Below, piece by piece: positions 56,697 through 64,000 of a DNA stretch of 64,000 bases. The notes under the pieces are model-generated. The model was not told where the DNA came from, searched no databases, and was given only the letters and a program-made list of their open reading frames with translations. Position 1 is the stretch's first letter. Each line of letters opens with the position of its first letter. This stretch comes from Sphingomonas faeni. GTDB lineage: Bacteria > Pseudomonadota > Alphaproteobacteria > Sphingomonadales > Sphingomonadaceae. The stretch lies in NCBI RefSeq assembly GCF_024273235.1, contig NZ_JANBVH010000024.1, positions 1-64,000 of the forward strand, given 5' to 3'. Position numbers and translations under genes: made by a program.

Positions 56697-56749
56697 GTTT
56701 CCCCGCGAAGGCGGGGATCCAGACTGGGCTCCCGCCTTCGCGGGAGAAC
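56697..56749. repeat. Palindromic repeat, family A
   Basis: GTTTCCCCGCG arm first and GCGGGAGAAC arm last, nearly identical to the copy at 10238-10290 (centre ATCCAGACTGGGCT). Confidence 0.9.
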
Positions 56750-56760
56750 AAGGCCCCCTC

Positions 56761-56911
56761 CCGTTCGTGCTGAGTAGGGACCGAGTAGCTGCGTCAGCGG
56801 CGTATCGAGGGCGCGTATCGAAGCATGGGTTCCGCGCGCCAACCTGTCCTTCGATACGCCCTCTCGATACGCTGCAAGAGCAGCTACTCGATGGCTACTC
56901 AGGACGAACGG
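56761..56911. repeat. Long palindromic repeat, family F
   Basis: A 151-base inverted structure: CCGTTCGT at one end and ACGAACGG at the other, GAGTAGC/GCTACTC inside, and GCGTATCGA/TCGATACGC around the middle. It has imperfect arms and no coding potential. It fills the gap between convergent OPT and GH130 genes with two other repeats. Confidence 0.8.
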
Positions 56912-56951
56912 AAGGAGGAGGGTGTCGGAACATGGTCCAACCCCACCCCCC

Positions 56952-58235
56952 TCACTTCATCGCAGCAAGCATGTCCTTGATCGGCACGAACGCGAAGCCC
57001 ACCGAACTGTCCGCGATCCCGTACGGCATGAAGATCGTATCGCCATGCTTCAGCGCGCCGCAGCTATAGACGACGTTGGGCACATACCCCTCGCGGTCCT
57101 GGTCCTTCGCCGCCAGAATCGGCTGCTTGGTCCGGCCGATCACCTTCGACGGATCGTCCTTGTCGAGCAGCACCGCGCCGATCGAATATTTGCGCATCGC
57201 GCCCACACCATGCGTCAGCAGCAGCCAGCCCTCGTCCAACTCGATCGGCGGGCCGCAATTGCCGATCTGCACCAGCTCCCACGGATATTCGGGCGTGAGG
57301 ATCTTCTCGCCGTCGTCCCAGTCGGTCAGCGTGTCGGACTTGAGCAGGAACAGGTTCTCGCCGTCCTGCCGGCCGATCATCATGTACTGGCCGTTCACTT
57401 TCCGCGGGAACAGCGCCATGCCCTTGTTGCGCGCGGCCGGACCGGTCATCGGCACCAGGTCGAACGCGCGGAAATCGCGGGTGCGCATCAGCTCGGACTG
57501 GATCACCGAGCCGTTATAGGCGGTGTACGTGCCGATCCACTCATACTCGCCGTTCTCGTGCTGGAACCGGACGATGCGCAGATCCTCCAGCCCCTTCGAC
57601 TGCGCCTGCGTGATCGGGAAGATCACCGTGCCGCTCAGCGTGCTGTCGCGGTGGCGATAGACGGTGACGGGGCCCTCGGGCATCTCGTCCTCGCCGCTGC
57701 CGACCGCATCGGTCGCGGTCGCGAACGGCGGCTCGGGCGCGAGCTTCATCTGGTTTTCGCAGGTGATGATGCCCTCGCGGAACGCGACCGACGAGATGTG
57801 ACCCTCGCCGACCGCGCGCAGCGACATAAGGATCCGCATCGACCCAGGCGGCATGCCCGACTGGTCGAAATGCGGCACCGCGCTCGGGTTCATCAGCGCG
57901 GCGGCGGCATAGCTGTACTCATGGCAGAAATACGCGCCGATCAGCTGGCGCTTCTCGTCGCCGATCTCCGACCCGTTCAGCCCGAGCATGTCCTCGATCT
58001 GGTCGTAGCGCGTCATGAACACGCGCCGCGTCTGCCAGTGGCGCGCCTCGAAATCCTTCAGCACGACCTCGAGCTGCGCGCGCGCCTGTGCCGGCGACAT
58101 CTCCAGCACCTCGCCGACCAGTCGTTCGGTCCGGCTCGGCGCGCCGCCCTGGCCGCCCCAGGCTATGTGGAACGGGCGAACGACGACACGCGAAGGGTCC
58201 GCGTGCAGCCGCAGCTGGTGGTTGAACAGATCCAT
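56952..58235 (-). CDS. GH130-type beta-mannoside phosphorylase/hydrolase
   Basis: A 427-residue five-bladed beta-propeller of family GH130. LVGEVLEMSPAQARAQLEVV begins a helical N-terminal part, then LIGAYFCHEYSYAAAALMNP, MRILMSLRAVGEGHISSVAF and the propeller segments RNKGMALFPRKVNGQYMMIG and EGWLLLTHGVGAMRKYSIGA. GH130 enzymes phosphorolyse or hydrolyse beta-linked mannosides; which one cannot be told here. No signal peptide, so cytoplasmic. It is 63 bases downstream of the GT4-fusion gene on the same strand, almost certainly in one operon. Confidence 0.9.
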   Translation of the reverse strand: MDLFNHQLRLHADPSRVVVRPFHIAWGGQGGAPSRTERLVGEVLEMSPAQARAQLEVVLKDFEARHWQTRRVFMTRYDQIEDMLGLNGSEIGDEKRQLIGAYFCHEYSYAAAALMNPSAVPHFDQSGMPPGSMRILMSLRAVGEGHISSVAFREGIITCENQMKLAPEPPFATATDAVGSGEDEMPEGPVTVYRHRDSTLSGTVIFPITQAQSKGLEDLRIVRFQHENGEYEWIGTYTAYNGSVIQSELMRTRDFRAFDLVPMTGPAARNKGMALFPRKVNGQYMMIGRQDGENLFLLKSDTLTDWDDGEKILTPEYPWELVQIGNCGPPIELDEGWLLLTHGVGAMRKYSIGAVLLDKDDPSKVIGRTKQPILAAKDQDREGYVPNVVYSCGALKHGDTIFMPYGIADSSVGFAFVPIKDMLAAMK

Positions 58236-58298
58236 CGTAGCAGTGCCCCGCGTCGTTCCACTCAGCGCACCGTCGCCTGCAAGGCTGTCGCTAGCGAA

Positions 58299-60569
58299 CT
58301 AGGCGACGACGCGGGTCGCTCCTGCCACGCTTTGCGCTGCTTTTGATACCCCCGAAATGGCACAACTGGCCAGTTGCAGCGCCAAAATCGACTCCGCGCC
58401 CTGATTTCTGTTCAACCCGGTCGGCATCAGCCCGTCGTAACAGCCGCCATCGGCGACGCTGGCGAGCGGCAGGTCGAGGTCGTTCGCCCCGAGGAACCAA
58501 CCATAAGCGCGCTGCGCTTCGTCATGCCAGCGCATGTCACCGGTCGCTTCGAACGCCGCGGCGCACGCATCGACGGTGGCCTGCGCCTCCAGCGGCTGCT
58601 GGTCGAACTGCAACGGATCGGCATAGGGCCGATTGAAGCTCTCCGACCCGACCGCACGGAAGCGGCCCTCTGGCGAAGTCTGCTTGGCGACGATCCAGTC
58701 GAGCGTGGCGAGGCCGCAATCGATCAGGTCCTGCCGTCCGAGCGCCTGGCCCGCACGGATCAGCGCCTGGGGAAGTCGGGTGTTGTCGTAGGCGAGCACG
58801 ATCTCGAACCATTGCCATTCGGGACGTCGTGCTTTCGCAAGCAGGTCGAGATGAACCTTCGGGAACGCCTCCAGGATGGACAGCGACAGCTGGTGGCCGG
58901 GCTTGGCCTCCAGCATCGCCGCCGCGCCGAGCATCGCGAACGCCTGCGCGCGCAAGCTGCCGAGTTCGAGCGCCATCGACGCTGTCGAATCGAACATCGC
59001 GGTCGCCCAGTCGCGGTGCTTGGCGGCCTGCGCATCGCGCGCGGTGACGCCGAGCGACCAGAGCGTGCGGCCGTTCGAATCTTCCGACCCCGAATCCTCG
59101 CACCAGGTGCGATCGAAGTTCATGAAGTTGCGGAAACGGCGCGTGTCCGGGTTCCAGGCGTACTGCACAAACGATGCGTAGATCGTCATCCACTTGTCGC
59201 GCGTCACGTCGTCGAGATCGGGCATCGCGCTCATCAGCATCAGCGCGCGACAATTGTCGTCGATGCAATAGCCGTGGCGACGATCGGGGATCGAGTAGAT
59301 CGAATGCTGGAGCATGCCGGTCGAATCGCTCATCCGCTCGACCGCGGCGAAATCAGGGATCAACGGCTTGAGCGGCGCCGGCATCTTGGCGAGGCGAAAA
59401 GGGCGCGCCGCCACGATTGCACGGATCTCCGTCATCATCGCCTCGGCGAGCTTCGGCCAGATCATCGTGCGGCCACGCGCATAGGCGCGCTCGGCCAGAC
59501 GATTGCGATCGCGGTCGTTCGACATCAGCGCGTCGATCTCGCGCGCGAACGCATCGACATCGCCGAACGGCACGAGCACGCCGTGGCCATCCGCGAGGAT
59601 CTCGGTCGCATGCACGTACGGCGTCGAGATGACGGGCTTGCCGACGCCGATCGCGTAGCTGAGCGTACCCGACGTGATCTGCGCGGGGTTGGTGTAGGGC
59701 GTTACATAGACGTCCGCCGCCTGGAGATAGTCGAGCAGTTCGCCATGTTCGAGAAAAGCGTCGACGAATGCGATGTTGCCGACGACGCCCTTCTCGGTGG
59801 CGAGCGCCTTCAGCTTGTCGCGATACTTCTCGCCCTCGTACGCGACGAGGTTCGGATGCGTCGCGCCGAGCACCACGTACAGCAGGTCGGGATGCTTCGC
59901 GATCACCGCGGGCAGCGCGTTGATGACCGTCTCGATCCCCTTGTTGGGAGCGAGCAGGCCGAACGTCAGCATGACCTTGTGGCCCTGCCAGCCGAACTTG
60001 TCCTTCAGCGCGGCGGGATCGAGCAGGTCGCGATCGGGCACACCGTGCGGGATCATGGCGATCTGGCGCGGATTGGCGCCGTAGACACGCTGGAGGATAT
60101 CGCGGCCACGCTCGGCCATCACCACCACGCGGGCGGCGCGGCGGAGCAGGCCTTCGAGCACGCGGCGCTCATCGGCATTGGGCTTTTCGAGAATCGTGTG
60201 GAGCGTGACGATGACCGGCAGCGTGGTGCGATCAAGCAGCGCGAGGATATGCTCGCCGGCGGAGCCGCCGAAGATGCCATATTCGTGCTGGAGCCAGATC
60301 GCCTGCGCGCCGCTGGCCTCGATCTTCCGCGCGGTGTTGATGTAGGCCGACAGATCGGTTTCGGGGATCGTGCCGGTCACCTCGGGCGGATAGTCGTATT
60401 TGCCCGGATGATCGTCCATCGCGTAGACATCGACGGCGATCTCGGGGAAACGCGCGCGCATGGCCGTGAAAACGTCGGTCGTGAAAGTGGCGAGTCCACA
60501 CTGCCTCGGCAAGAAATTACCGATCAGCGCCAGTCGCGCGATATTCCCACCGTCCGCCGGTTTCACCAT
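58299..60569 (-). CDS. GT4 glycosyltransferase fused to an alpha/alpha-barrel domain
   Basis: A 756-residue cytoplasmic protein. Residues 1 to about 385 are a GT-B glycosyltransferase of family 4: GNFLPRQCGLATFTTDVF at the acceptor side, VMLTFGLLAPNKGIETVI, and the donor site GTLSYAIGVGKPVISTPYVH. Residues from about 400 to 740 are rich in helices and aromatic patches (HGYCIDDNCRALMLM, WEWNPD-like YAWNPDTRRFRNFMNFDRTW, GRTLWSLGVTA, EWQWFEIVLAYDNTRLP) resembling glycoside-processing alpha/alpha toroids. With GH130 next to it, a mannosyltransferase is the likely reading, but donor and product are not shown by the sequence. Confidence 0.88.
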   Translation of the reverse strand: MVKPADGGNIARLALIGNFLPRQCGLATFTTDVFTAMRARFPEIAVDVYAMDDHPGKYDYPPEVTGTIPETDLSAYINTARKIEASGAQAIWLQHEYGIFGGSAGEHILALLDRTTLPVIVTLHTILEKPNADERRVLEGLLRRAARVVVMAERGRDILQRVYGANPRQIAMIPHGVPDRDLLDPAALKDKFGWQGHKVMLTFGLLAPNKGIETVINALPAVIAKHPDLLYVVLGATHPNLVAYEGEKYRDKLKALATEKGVVGNIAFVDAFLEHGELLDYLQAADVYVTPYTNPAQITSGTLSYAIGVGKPVISTPYVHATEILADGHGVLVPFGDVDAFAREIDALMSNDRDRNRLAERAYARGRTMIWPKLAEAMMTEIRAIVAARPFRLAKMPAPLKPLIPDFAAVERMSDSTGMLQHSIYSIPDRRHGYCIDDNCRALMLMSAMPDLDDVTRDKWMTIYASFVQYAWNPDTRRFRNFMNFDRTWCEDSGSEDSNGRTLWSLGVTARDAQAAKHRDWATAMFDSTASMALELGSLRAQAFAMLGAAAMLEAKPGHQLSLSILEAFPKVHLDLLAKARRPEWQWFEIVLAYDNTRLPQALIRAGQALGRQDLIDCGLATLDWIVAKQTSPEGRFRAVGSESFNRPYADPLQFDQQPLEAQATVDACAAAFEATGDMRWHDEAQRAYGWFLGANDLDLPLASVADGGCYDGLMPTGLNRNQGAESILALQLASCAISGVSKAAQSVAGATRVVA

Positions 60570-60728
60570 ATCCTGTCCCTCGTTTGAGCGCGCACTTCTG
60601 GGAGAACCCGGTCGCGCATCCATTTGAACGGTTCAGGTAGCATAAAGTTTCATTCCATACTGCAGTGCAGCACGGGAATAATATCAATTTAAATCAATCC
60701 GATATTTCGCCTGCCTCATCCACGCCCT
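60570..60728 (-). promoter_or_regulatory. Promoter region of the GT4-GH130 operon
   Basis: A/T-rich compared with its surroundings. It contains the palindrome CTGCAGTGCAG (60660-60670) and the spaced inverted repeat AATATC...GATATT (60680-60685, 60701-60706) around ATTTAAAT. These look like operator and promoter elements for the minus-strand operon. No activator or repressor gene is adjacent. Confidence 0.4.
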
Positions 60729-61199
60729 TCATCCACGCCCGCGATAGGAGGCGACTCCCTGGTCCGGCAGCCACAGATCCTGCGGCGGTGCACTCGATTG
60801 CCAGAACACGTCGATCGGGATTCCGCCGCGCGGATACCAGTATCCACCGATGCGCAACCACACCGGTTTCATCTCGTCGAACAGCCGTTCGCCGATGCCG
60901 ACGGTGCAATCCTCGTGGAACCCGGCATGGTTGCGGAAGCTGCTGAGGAACAGCTTCAGCGACTTCGACTCGACGATCGTCTCGCCCGGCACATAGTCGA
61001 TCACGAGGTGCGCGAAGTCGGGCTGGCCGGTGACCGGGCACAGCGACGTGAACTCGGGCGCCGCGAACCGCACGAGATATGTCCGCCCCGGCCGCGGGTT
61101 CGGAACATAATCGAGCACGGCCTCTTCGGGCGACGCGGGGAGGGCGCTGTTCTGGCCCAGATGCAGCGGGTTGGCGGGGGGCTTGGCGAATGCGGTCAT
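60729..61199 (-). CDS. queF: NADPH-dependent 7-cyano-7-deazaguanine reductase
   Basis: A 156-residue type I QueF that reduces preQ0 to preQ1 in queuosine synthesis. The catalytic cysteine is in [17 protein letters not shown], the NADPH motif is [19 protein letters not shown], and [12 protein letters not shown] follows. No other queuosine gene is near and no preQ1 riboswitch is apparent upstream. ATG 61199. Confidence 0.95.
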   Translation of the reverse strand: MTAFAKPPANPLHLGQNSALPASPEEAVLDYVPNPRPGRTYLVRFAAPEFTSLCPVTGQPDFAHLVIDYVPGETIVESKSLKLFLSSFRNHAGFHEDCTVGIGERLFDEMKPVWLRIGGYWYPRGGIPIDVFWQSSAPPQDLWLPDQGVASYRGRG

Positions 61200-61253
61200 G
61201 TGCCGGCATGTAGGACGCGATTAGGATGACGCAAAGTGGGTGATATGTCTCAT

Positions 61254-61350
61254 CGTCATGCCGGGCTTGTTCCGGCATCCACCCGTCAGCGGGCTTCACG
61301 ACCCGCGGGTGTGCGGAGCGGTGGACCCCGGAACACGTCCGGGGTGACGG
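61254..61350. repeat. Palindromic repeat, family H
   Basis: CGTCATGCCGGGCTTGTTCC at one end and GGAACACGTCCGGGGTGACGG at the other (with partial pairing), plus an inner CACCCGTCAGCGGG...CCCGCGGGTG stem. It lies between divergent queF and photolyase genes, 14 bases before the latter's start. Confidence 0.75.
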
Positions 61351-61363
61351 AGGGGTTTGAGGA

Positions 61364-62914
61364 ATGACGATCACGACACTCGTACCGATTCTCGGCGATC
61401 AACTGACGATCGACCTCGCCTCGCTGCGGGATTGCGATCCGAAGGCGACCATCGTGCTGATGATGGAGGTCGCCGACGAGACGACCTATGTCCGCCATCA
61501 CAAGCGCAAGATCGCCTATATCCTGTCGGCGATGCGGCATCATGCCGACGCACTCCGCGAGGCCGGGTGGACGGTCGAATACACGAAGCTCGACGATCCC
61601 GACAATGCGGGCAGCTTCACCGGCGAGATCGCGCGCGCCGTCGAGCGGCATGACCCCGAGCGGATCGTCGTCACCGAGGGCGGCGAGTGGCGGGTGATGG
61701 CGATGCTCGAAAGCTGGGAGACCTTGTTCGGTCTCCCGGTCGAGATCCGCAGCGACGACCGCTTCCTCGCCAGCCATGCCGATTTCGAGACCTGGGCGTC
61801 GGAGCGCAAGTCGCTGACGATGGAGTGGTTCTATCGCCAGATGCGGACGCGCACCGGGCTGTTGATGACCGACGGCAAGCCCGAGGGCGACCGCTGGAAC
61901 TTCGACAAGGAGAACCGCAAGCCCGCCAAGAACGACCTGCTCATGCCGCGCCCGCTGGTCTTCGCGCCGGATGCGATCACGAAGGACGTGCTGGCGATGG
62001 TGGCGGAGCGGTTCGCGGATCACCCGGGGAGCCTCGACGGGTTCGAGTACGCCGTGACCGCGGCAGATGCCGAGCGGCAGGCGGCGAACTTCTTCAAACA
62101 CGCGCTGCCGCAGTTCGGCGATTACGAGGACGCGATGCTCACCGGCGAGCCGCATCTCTGGCACTCGATCCTGTCGCCGTACATCAATTCGGGGCTGCTC
62201 GATCCGCTCGACCTGTGCCGTCGCGCGGAAGCGGAATACCGCGCCGGCCGCGCGCCGATCAACGCGGTCGAGGGCTATATCCGCCAGATCATCGGCTGGC
62301 GCGAATATATGCGCGGGATCTACTGGCGTGAGGGACCGCAGTACGTCGAGCGCAACTTCCTCGACCATCACCGCGAGCTACCGGGCTGGTACTGGACCGG
62401 CGAGACCGACATGCATTGCCTGCGCGAGGCGATCGGCCAGACGCTGGAAACCGCGCACGCGCACCATATCCAGCGGTTGATGGTGACGGGCAATTTCGCG
62501 CTGCTGATCGGCGCGGACCCGGCCAAGGTCCACCAATGGTATCTGGAGGTGTATGTCGACGCCTACGAATGGGTCGAGCTGCCCAATACGCTAGGGATGA
62601 GCCAGTTCGGCGATGGCGGGCTGCTCGGGTCGAAGCCGTATATCTCGTCGGGCGCGTATATCGACCGGATGTCCGATTATTGCGGTTCGTGCCGCTACAA
62701 GGTGAAGCAGCGGATCGGGCCCGATGCGTGCCCGTTCAACGCGCTGTACTGGGATTTCCTCGACCGGCATGAGGACAAGCTCGGGCGCAACAACCGGCTG
62801 GCGATGCCGTATCGCAACTGGGCGAAACAGTCAGAGGCGGACCGCGAGGCGACGCGCAAACAGGCGGCGGGGTTCCTCGCCTCCCTCGACGCGAGCGGCC
62901 CCGCTGGCTACTGA
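61364..62914 (+). CDS. FeS-BCP family (6-4)/CPD photolyase
   Basis: A 516-residue cryptochrome/photolyase of the prokaryotic iron-sulfur class (PhrB/CryB). The N-terminal domain starts TTLVPILGDQLTIDLASL. The FAD domain holds AVEGYIRQIIGWREYMRGIY, HHIQRLMVTGNFALL and YEWVELPNTLGMSQFGDGG. Candidate [4Fe-4S] ligands are the cysteines in MHCLREAIG, DYCGSCRYKV and DACPFN, matching the four of PhrB. It repairs UV photoproducts; which lesion is not decidable here. GAGGGGTTTGAGGA precedes the ATG. Confidence 0.94.
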   Translation: MTITTLVPILGDQLTIDLASLRDCDPKATIVLMMEVADETTYVRHHKRKIAYILSAMRHHADALREAGWTVEYTKLDDPDNAGSFTGEIARAVERHDPERIVVTEGGEWRVMAMLESWETLFGLPVEIRSDDRFLASHADFETWASERKSLTMEWFYRQMRTRTGLLMTDGKPEGDRWNFDKENRKPAKNDLLMPRPLVFAPDAITKDVLAMVAERFADHPGSLDGFEYAVTAADAERQAANFFKHALPQFGDYEDAMLTGEPHLWHSILSPYINSGLLDPLDLCRRAEAEYRAGRAPINAVEGYIRQIIGWREYMRGIYWREGPQYVERNFLDHHRELPGWYWTGETDMHCLREAIGQTLETAHAHHIQRLMVTGNFALLIGADPAKVHQWYLEVYVDAYEWVELPNTLGMSQFGDGGLLGSKPYISSGAYIDRMSDYCGSCRYKVKQRIGPDACPFNALYWDFLDRHEDKLGRNNRLAMPYRNWAKQSEADREATRKQAAGFLASLDASGPAGY

Positions 62915-62938
62915 ACTCACGAGCACAAGGAGCGGCAT

Positions 62939-63769
62939 ATGGACGCGTTGGTAAGCACCGAATGGCTGGCGAACGAACTGGGTGCGAGCGATCTGCGGAT
63001 CGTCGACGCGACCTATGCCGAGGGGCGCGATGCGGCGGCGGAATATGAGGCGGCGCATATCCCCGGCGCGGTGTTCATGAACCTGAGCGAGTTGCGCGAT
63101 ACCGACAGTGACCTGCCCAACATGCTGCCGTCCGCGGAGAAGTTCGCGAGCCGGATGCAGACGCTGGGTCTCGGCGATGGCAGTCGGATCGTCCTGTACG
63201 ACAGCTCGCCCTGGCACACCTCGGCGCGGGCATGGTGGATGCTGCGGCTGTTCGGCGCGCACAATGTCGCGATCCTCGATGGCGGGCTGGCGAAATGGCA
63301 GGCCGAGGGACGCGAGACCGCGTCGGGCAAGGAGACGCCGCGGCATCGTCACTTCACGACCTGGGCGGACCTGAAGGGCGTGCGCGATCTCGACCAGATG
63401 AAGGCGAACGTCGCCAGCGGCGCGGAGCAGGTGCTCGACGCGCGGTCCGCGACACGCTTCACCGGCGCGGAAGAAGACCCGCGGCCGGGCACCGCGCCGG
63501 GGCATATTCCGGGCTCGAAAAACCTGCCGCAGGGCGCGGTGTTCAACGTCGACGGGACGTGGAAGACCGGCGACGCGCTGGAGGCCGAGTTCGACAAGGC
63601 CGGCATCGACCTTTCGAAGCCGCTGGTGATGACGTGCGGCTCGGGGATCACCGCGTCGGTGCTCGCATTCGGTGCGCATCTGCTCGGCAACGACGCGGCG
63701 CTGTACGACGGCAGCTGGTCCGAATGGGGCGGCGATCCCGAGACACCCAAGGCGACAGGCACGGCATGA
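62939..63769 (+). CDS. sseA: 3-mercaptopyruvate/thiosulfate sulfurtransferase
   Basis: A 276-residue protein with two rhodanese domains. The N-terminal one (LVSTEWLANELGASDLRIVD) is inactive; the C-terminal one has the catalytic cysteine in VMTCGSGITASVLAF, whose CGSGVTA-like loop is the 3-mercaptopyruvate type. HIPGAVFMNLSELRD and HIPGSKNLPQGAVF are the paired structural motifs. It overlaps metC by four bases, suggesting a shared role in sulfur amino acid turnover. Confidence 0.94.
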   Translation: MDALVSTEWLANELGASDLRIVDATYAEGRDAAAEYEAAHIPGAVFMNLSELRDTDSDLPNMLPSAEKFASRMQTLGLGDGSRIVLYDSSPWHTSARAWWMLRLFGAHNVAILDGGLAKWQAEGRETASGKETPRHRHFTTWADLKGVRDLDQMKANVASGAEQVLDARSATRFTGAEEDPRPGTAPGHIPGSKNLPQGAVFNVDGTWKTGDALEAEFDKAGIDLSKPLVMTCGSGITASVLAFGAHLLGNDAALYDGSWSEWGGDPETPKATGTA

Positions 63770-64000
63770 GCGACACGAACAAGCCGGTCGGCGACGCGAC
63801 CAAGGTCGTCCTCGCCGGCCGTCGCCCGGAATGGACGCAGGGCATCGTCAGCCCGCCGGTCTGGCGCGCGTCGACGATCCTGTACGACTCGGTCGGCCAT
63901 CTCCGCGACAGCGCCACGCGGGATACGCACCACCGGCTGTTCTACGGGCGCAAGGGCACGCCAACGCAGTGGAGCCTCGCCGACGCGCTGACCTCGCTCG
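63766..64000 (+). CDS. metC: Cystathionine beta-lyase, 5' part only
   Basis: The first 78 residues of a PLP-dependent enzyme of methionine synthesis. KVVLAGRRPEWTQGIVSPPV, RASTILYDSVGHL and the MetC-specific FYGRKGTPTQWSLADALT are present. The PLP lysine lies beyond the window. It starts within the sseA stop codon (ATGA). Confidence 0.92.
   Translation, partial: MSDTNKPVGDATKVVLAGRRPEWTQGIVSPPVWRASTILYDSVGHLRDSATRDTHHRLFYGRKGTPTQWSLADALTSL

Overview
The window is high-GC alphaproteobacterial chromosome, most likely Sphingomonas or a close sphingomonad. This rests on the gene neighbourhoods (dciA, two DsbA-like genes and smc next to a divergent mutY; dapA divergent from slt), an RNase E with an acidic insertion in its S1 region, and several families of short palindromic repeats between genes. 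I see about 57 protein genes or gene remnants, one insertion sequence and no tRNA, rRNA or CRISPR array.

Layout. 0-3.5 kb: dapA (lysine and diaminopimelate) divergent from a soluble lytic transglycosylase. 3.5-7.4 kb: greB cut off by an IS1182-like element, then a lower-GC stretch with a DUF5063 gene and three unrecognised small genes. 7.4-12.6 kb: class I fumarase with an overlapping membrane-anchored peptidase-like gene, a DUF2501 protein, a lipoprotein, a PRC-barrel protein and a HigBA toxin-antitoxin pair. 12.6-20.7 kb: uvrB, ferredoxin-NADP reductase, a VOC protein, a metallo-beta-lactamase-fold hydrolase, a secreted amidase and two small membrane proteins. 20.7-26.1 kb: a GNAT-like protein and an AttEFGH-like ABC operon (ATPase, large permease, secreted AttH/CrtC-like lipocalin). 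26.3-34.8 kb: an MHYT-GGDEF-EAL protein, a small monooxygenase, smc, two DsbA-like genes and dciA. 34.8-42.9 kb: a tightly overlapped mutY, serine hydrolase and nudC operon, an LLM oxidoreductase, a HAD phosphatase overlapping dapD, glpX and a CPBP protease. 42.9-54.4 kb: a CocE-type hydrolase, a YadGH-like ABC exporter, a DsbA-like protein with an M48 protease, rne, and a cell-wall amidase. 54.6-64 kb: an OPT transporter, a GH130 enzyme paired with a GT4 fusion, queF, an FeS-type photolyase, sseA and the start of metC.

How the genes relate. Most are ordinary housekeeping: lysine and peptidoglycan precursors (dapA, dapD), wall remodelling (slt, amiC-like), envelope protein quality control (M48 and DsbA-like proteins), DNA repair (uvrB, mutY, photolyase), replication and segregation (dciA, smc) and RNA turnover (rne). 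Many neighbours share start/stop overlaps of 1 to 4 bases, so translational coupling is common.

The most unusual signal is not a normal gene. On the minus strand near 10.5-10.8 kb a 14-15 base stretch is fully complementary to the 3' end of 16S rRNA. It sits 7 bases upstream of an 18-codon ORF, which is followed by strong hairpins and an intrinsic terminator. Other points worth following are the GT4-fusion/GH130 pair, the deletion that accompanies the IS in greB, the orphan gene cluster beside it, and the composite palindromic repeats.
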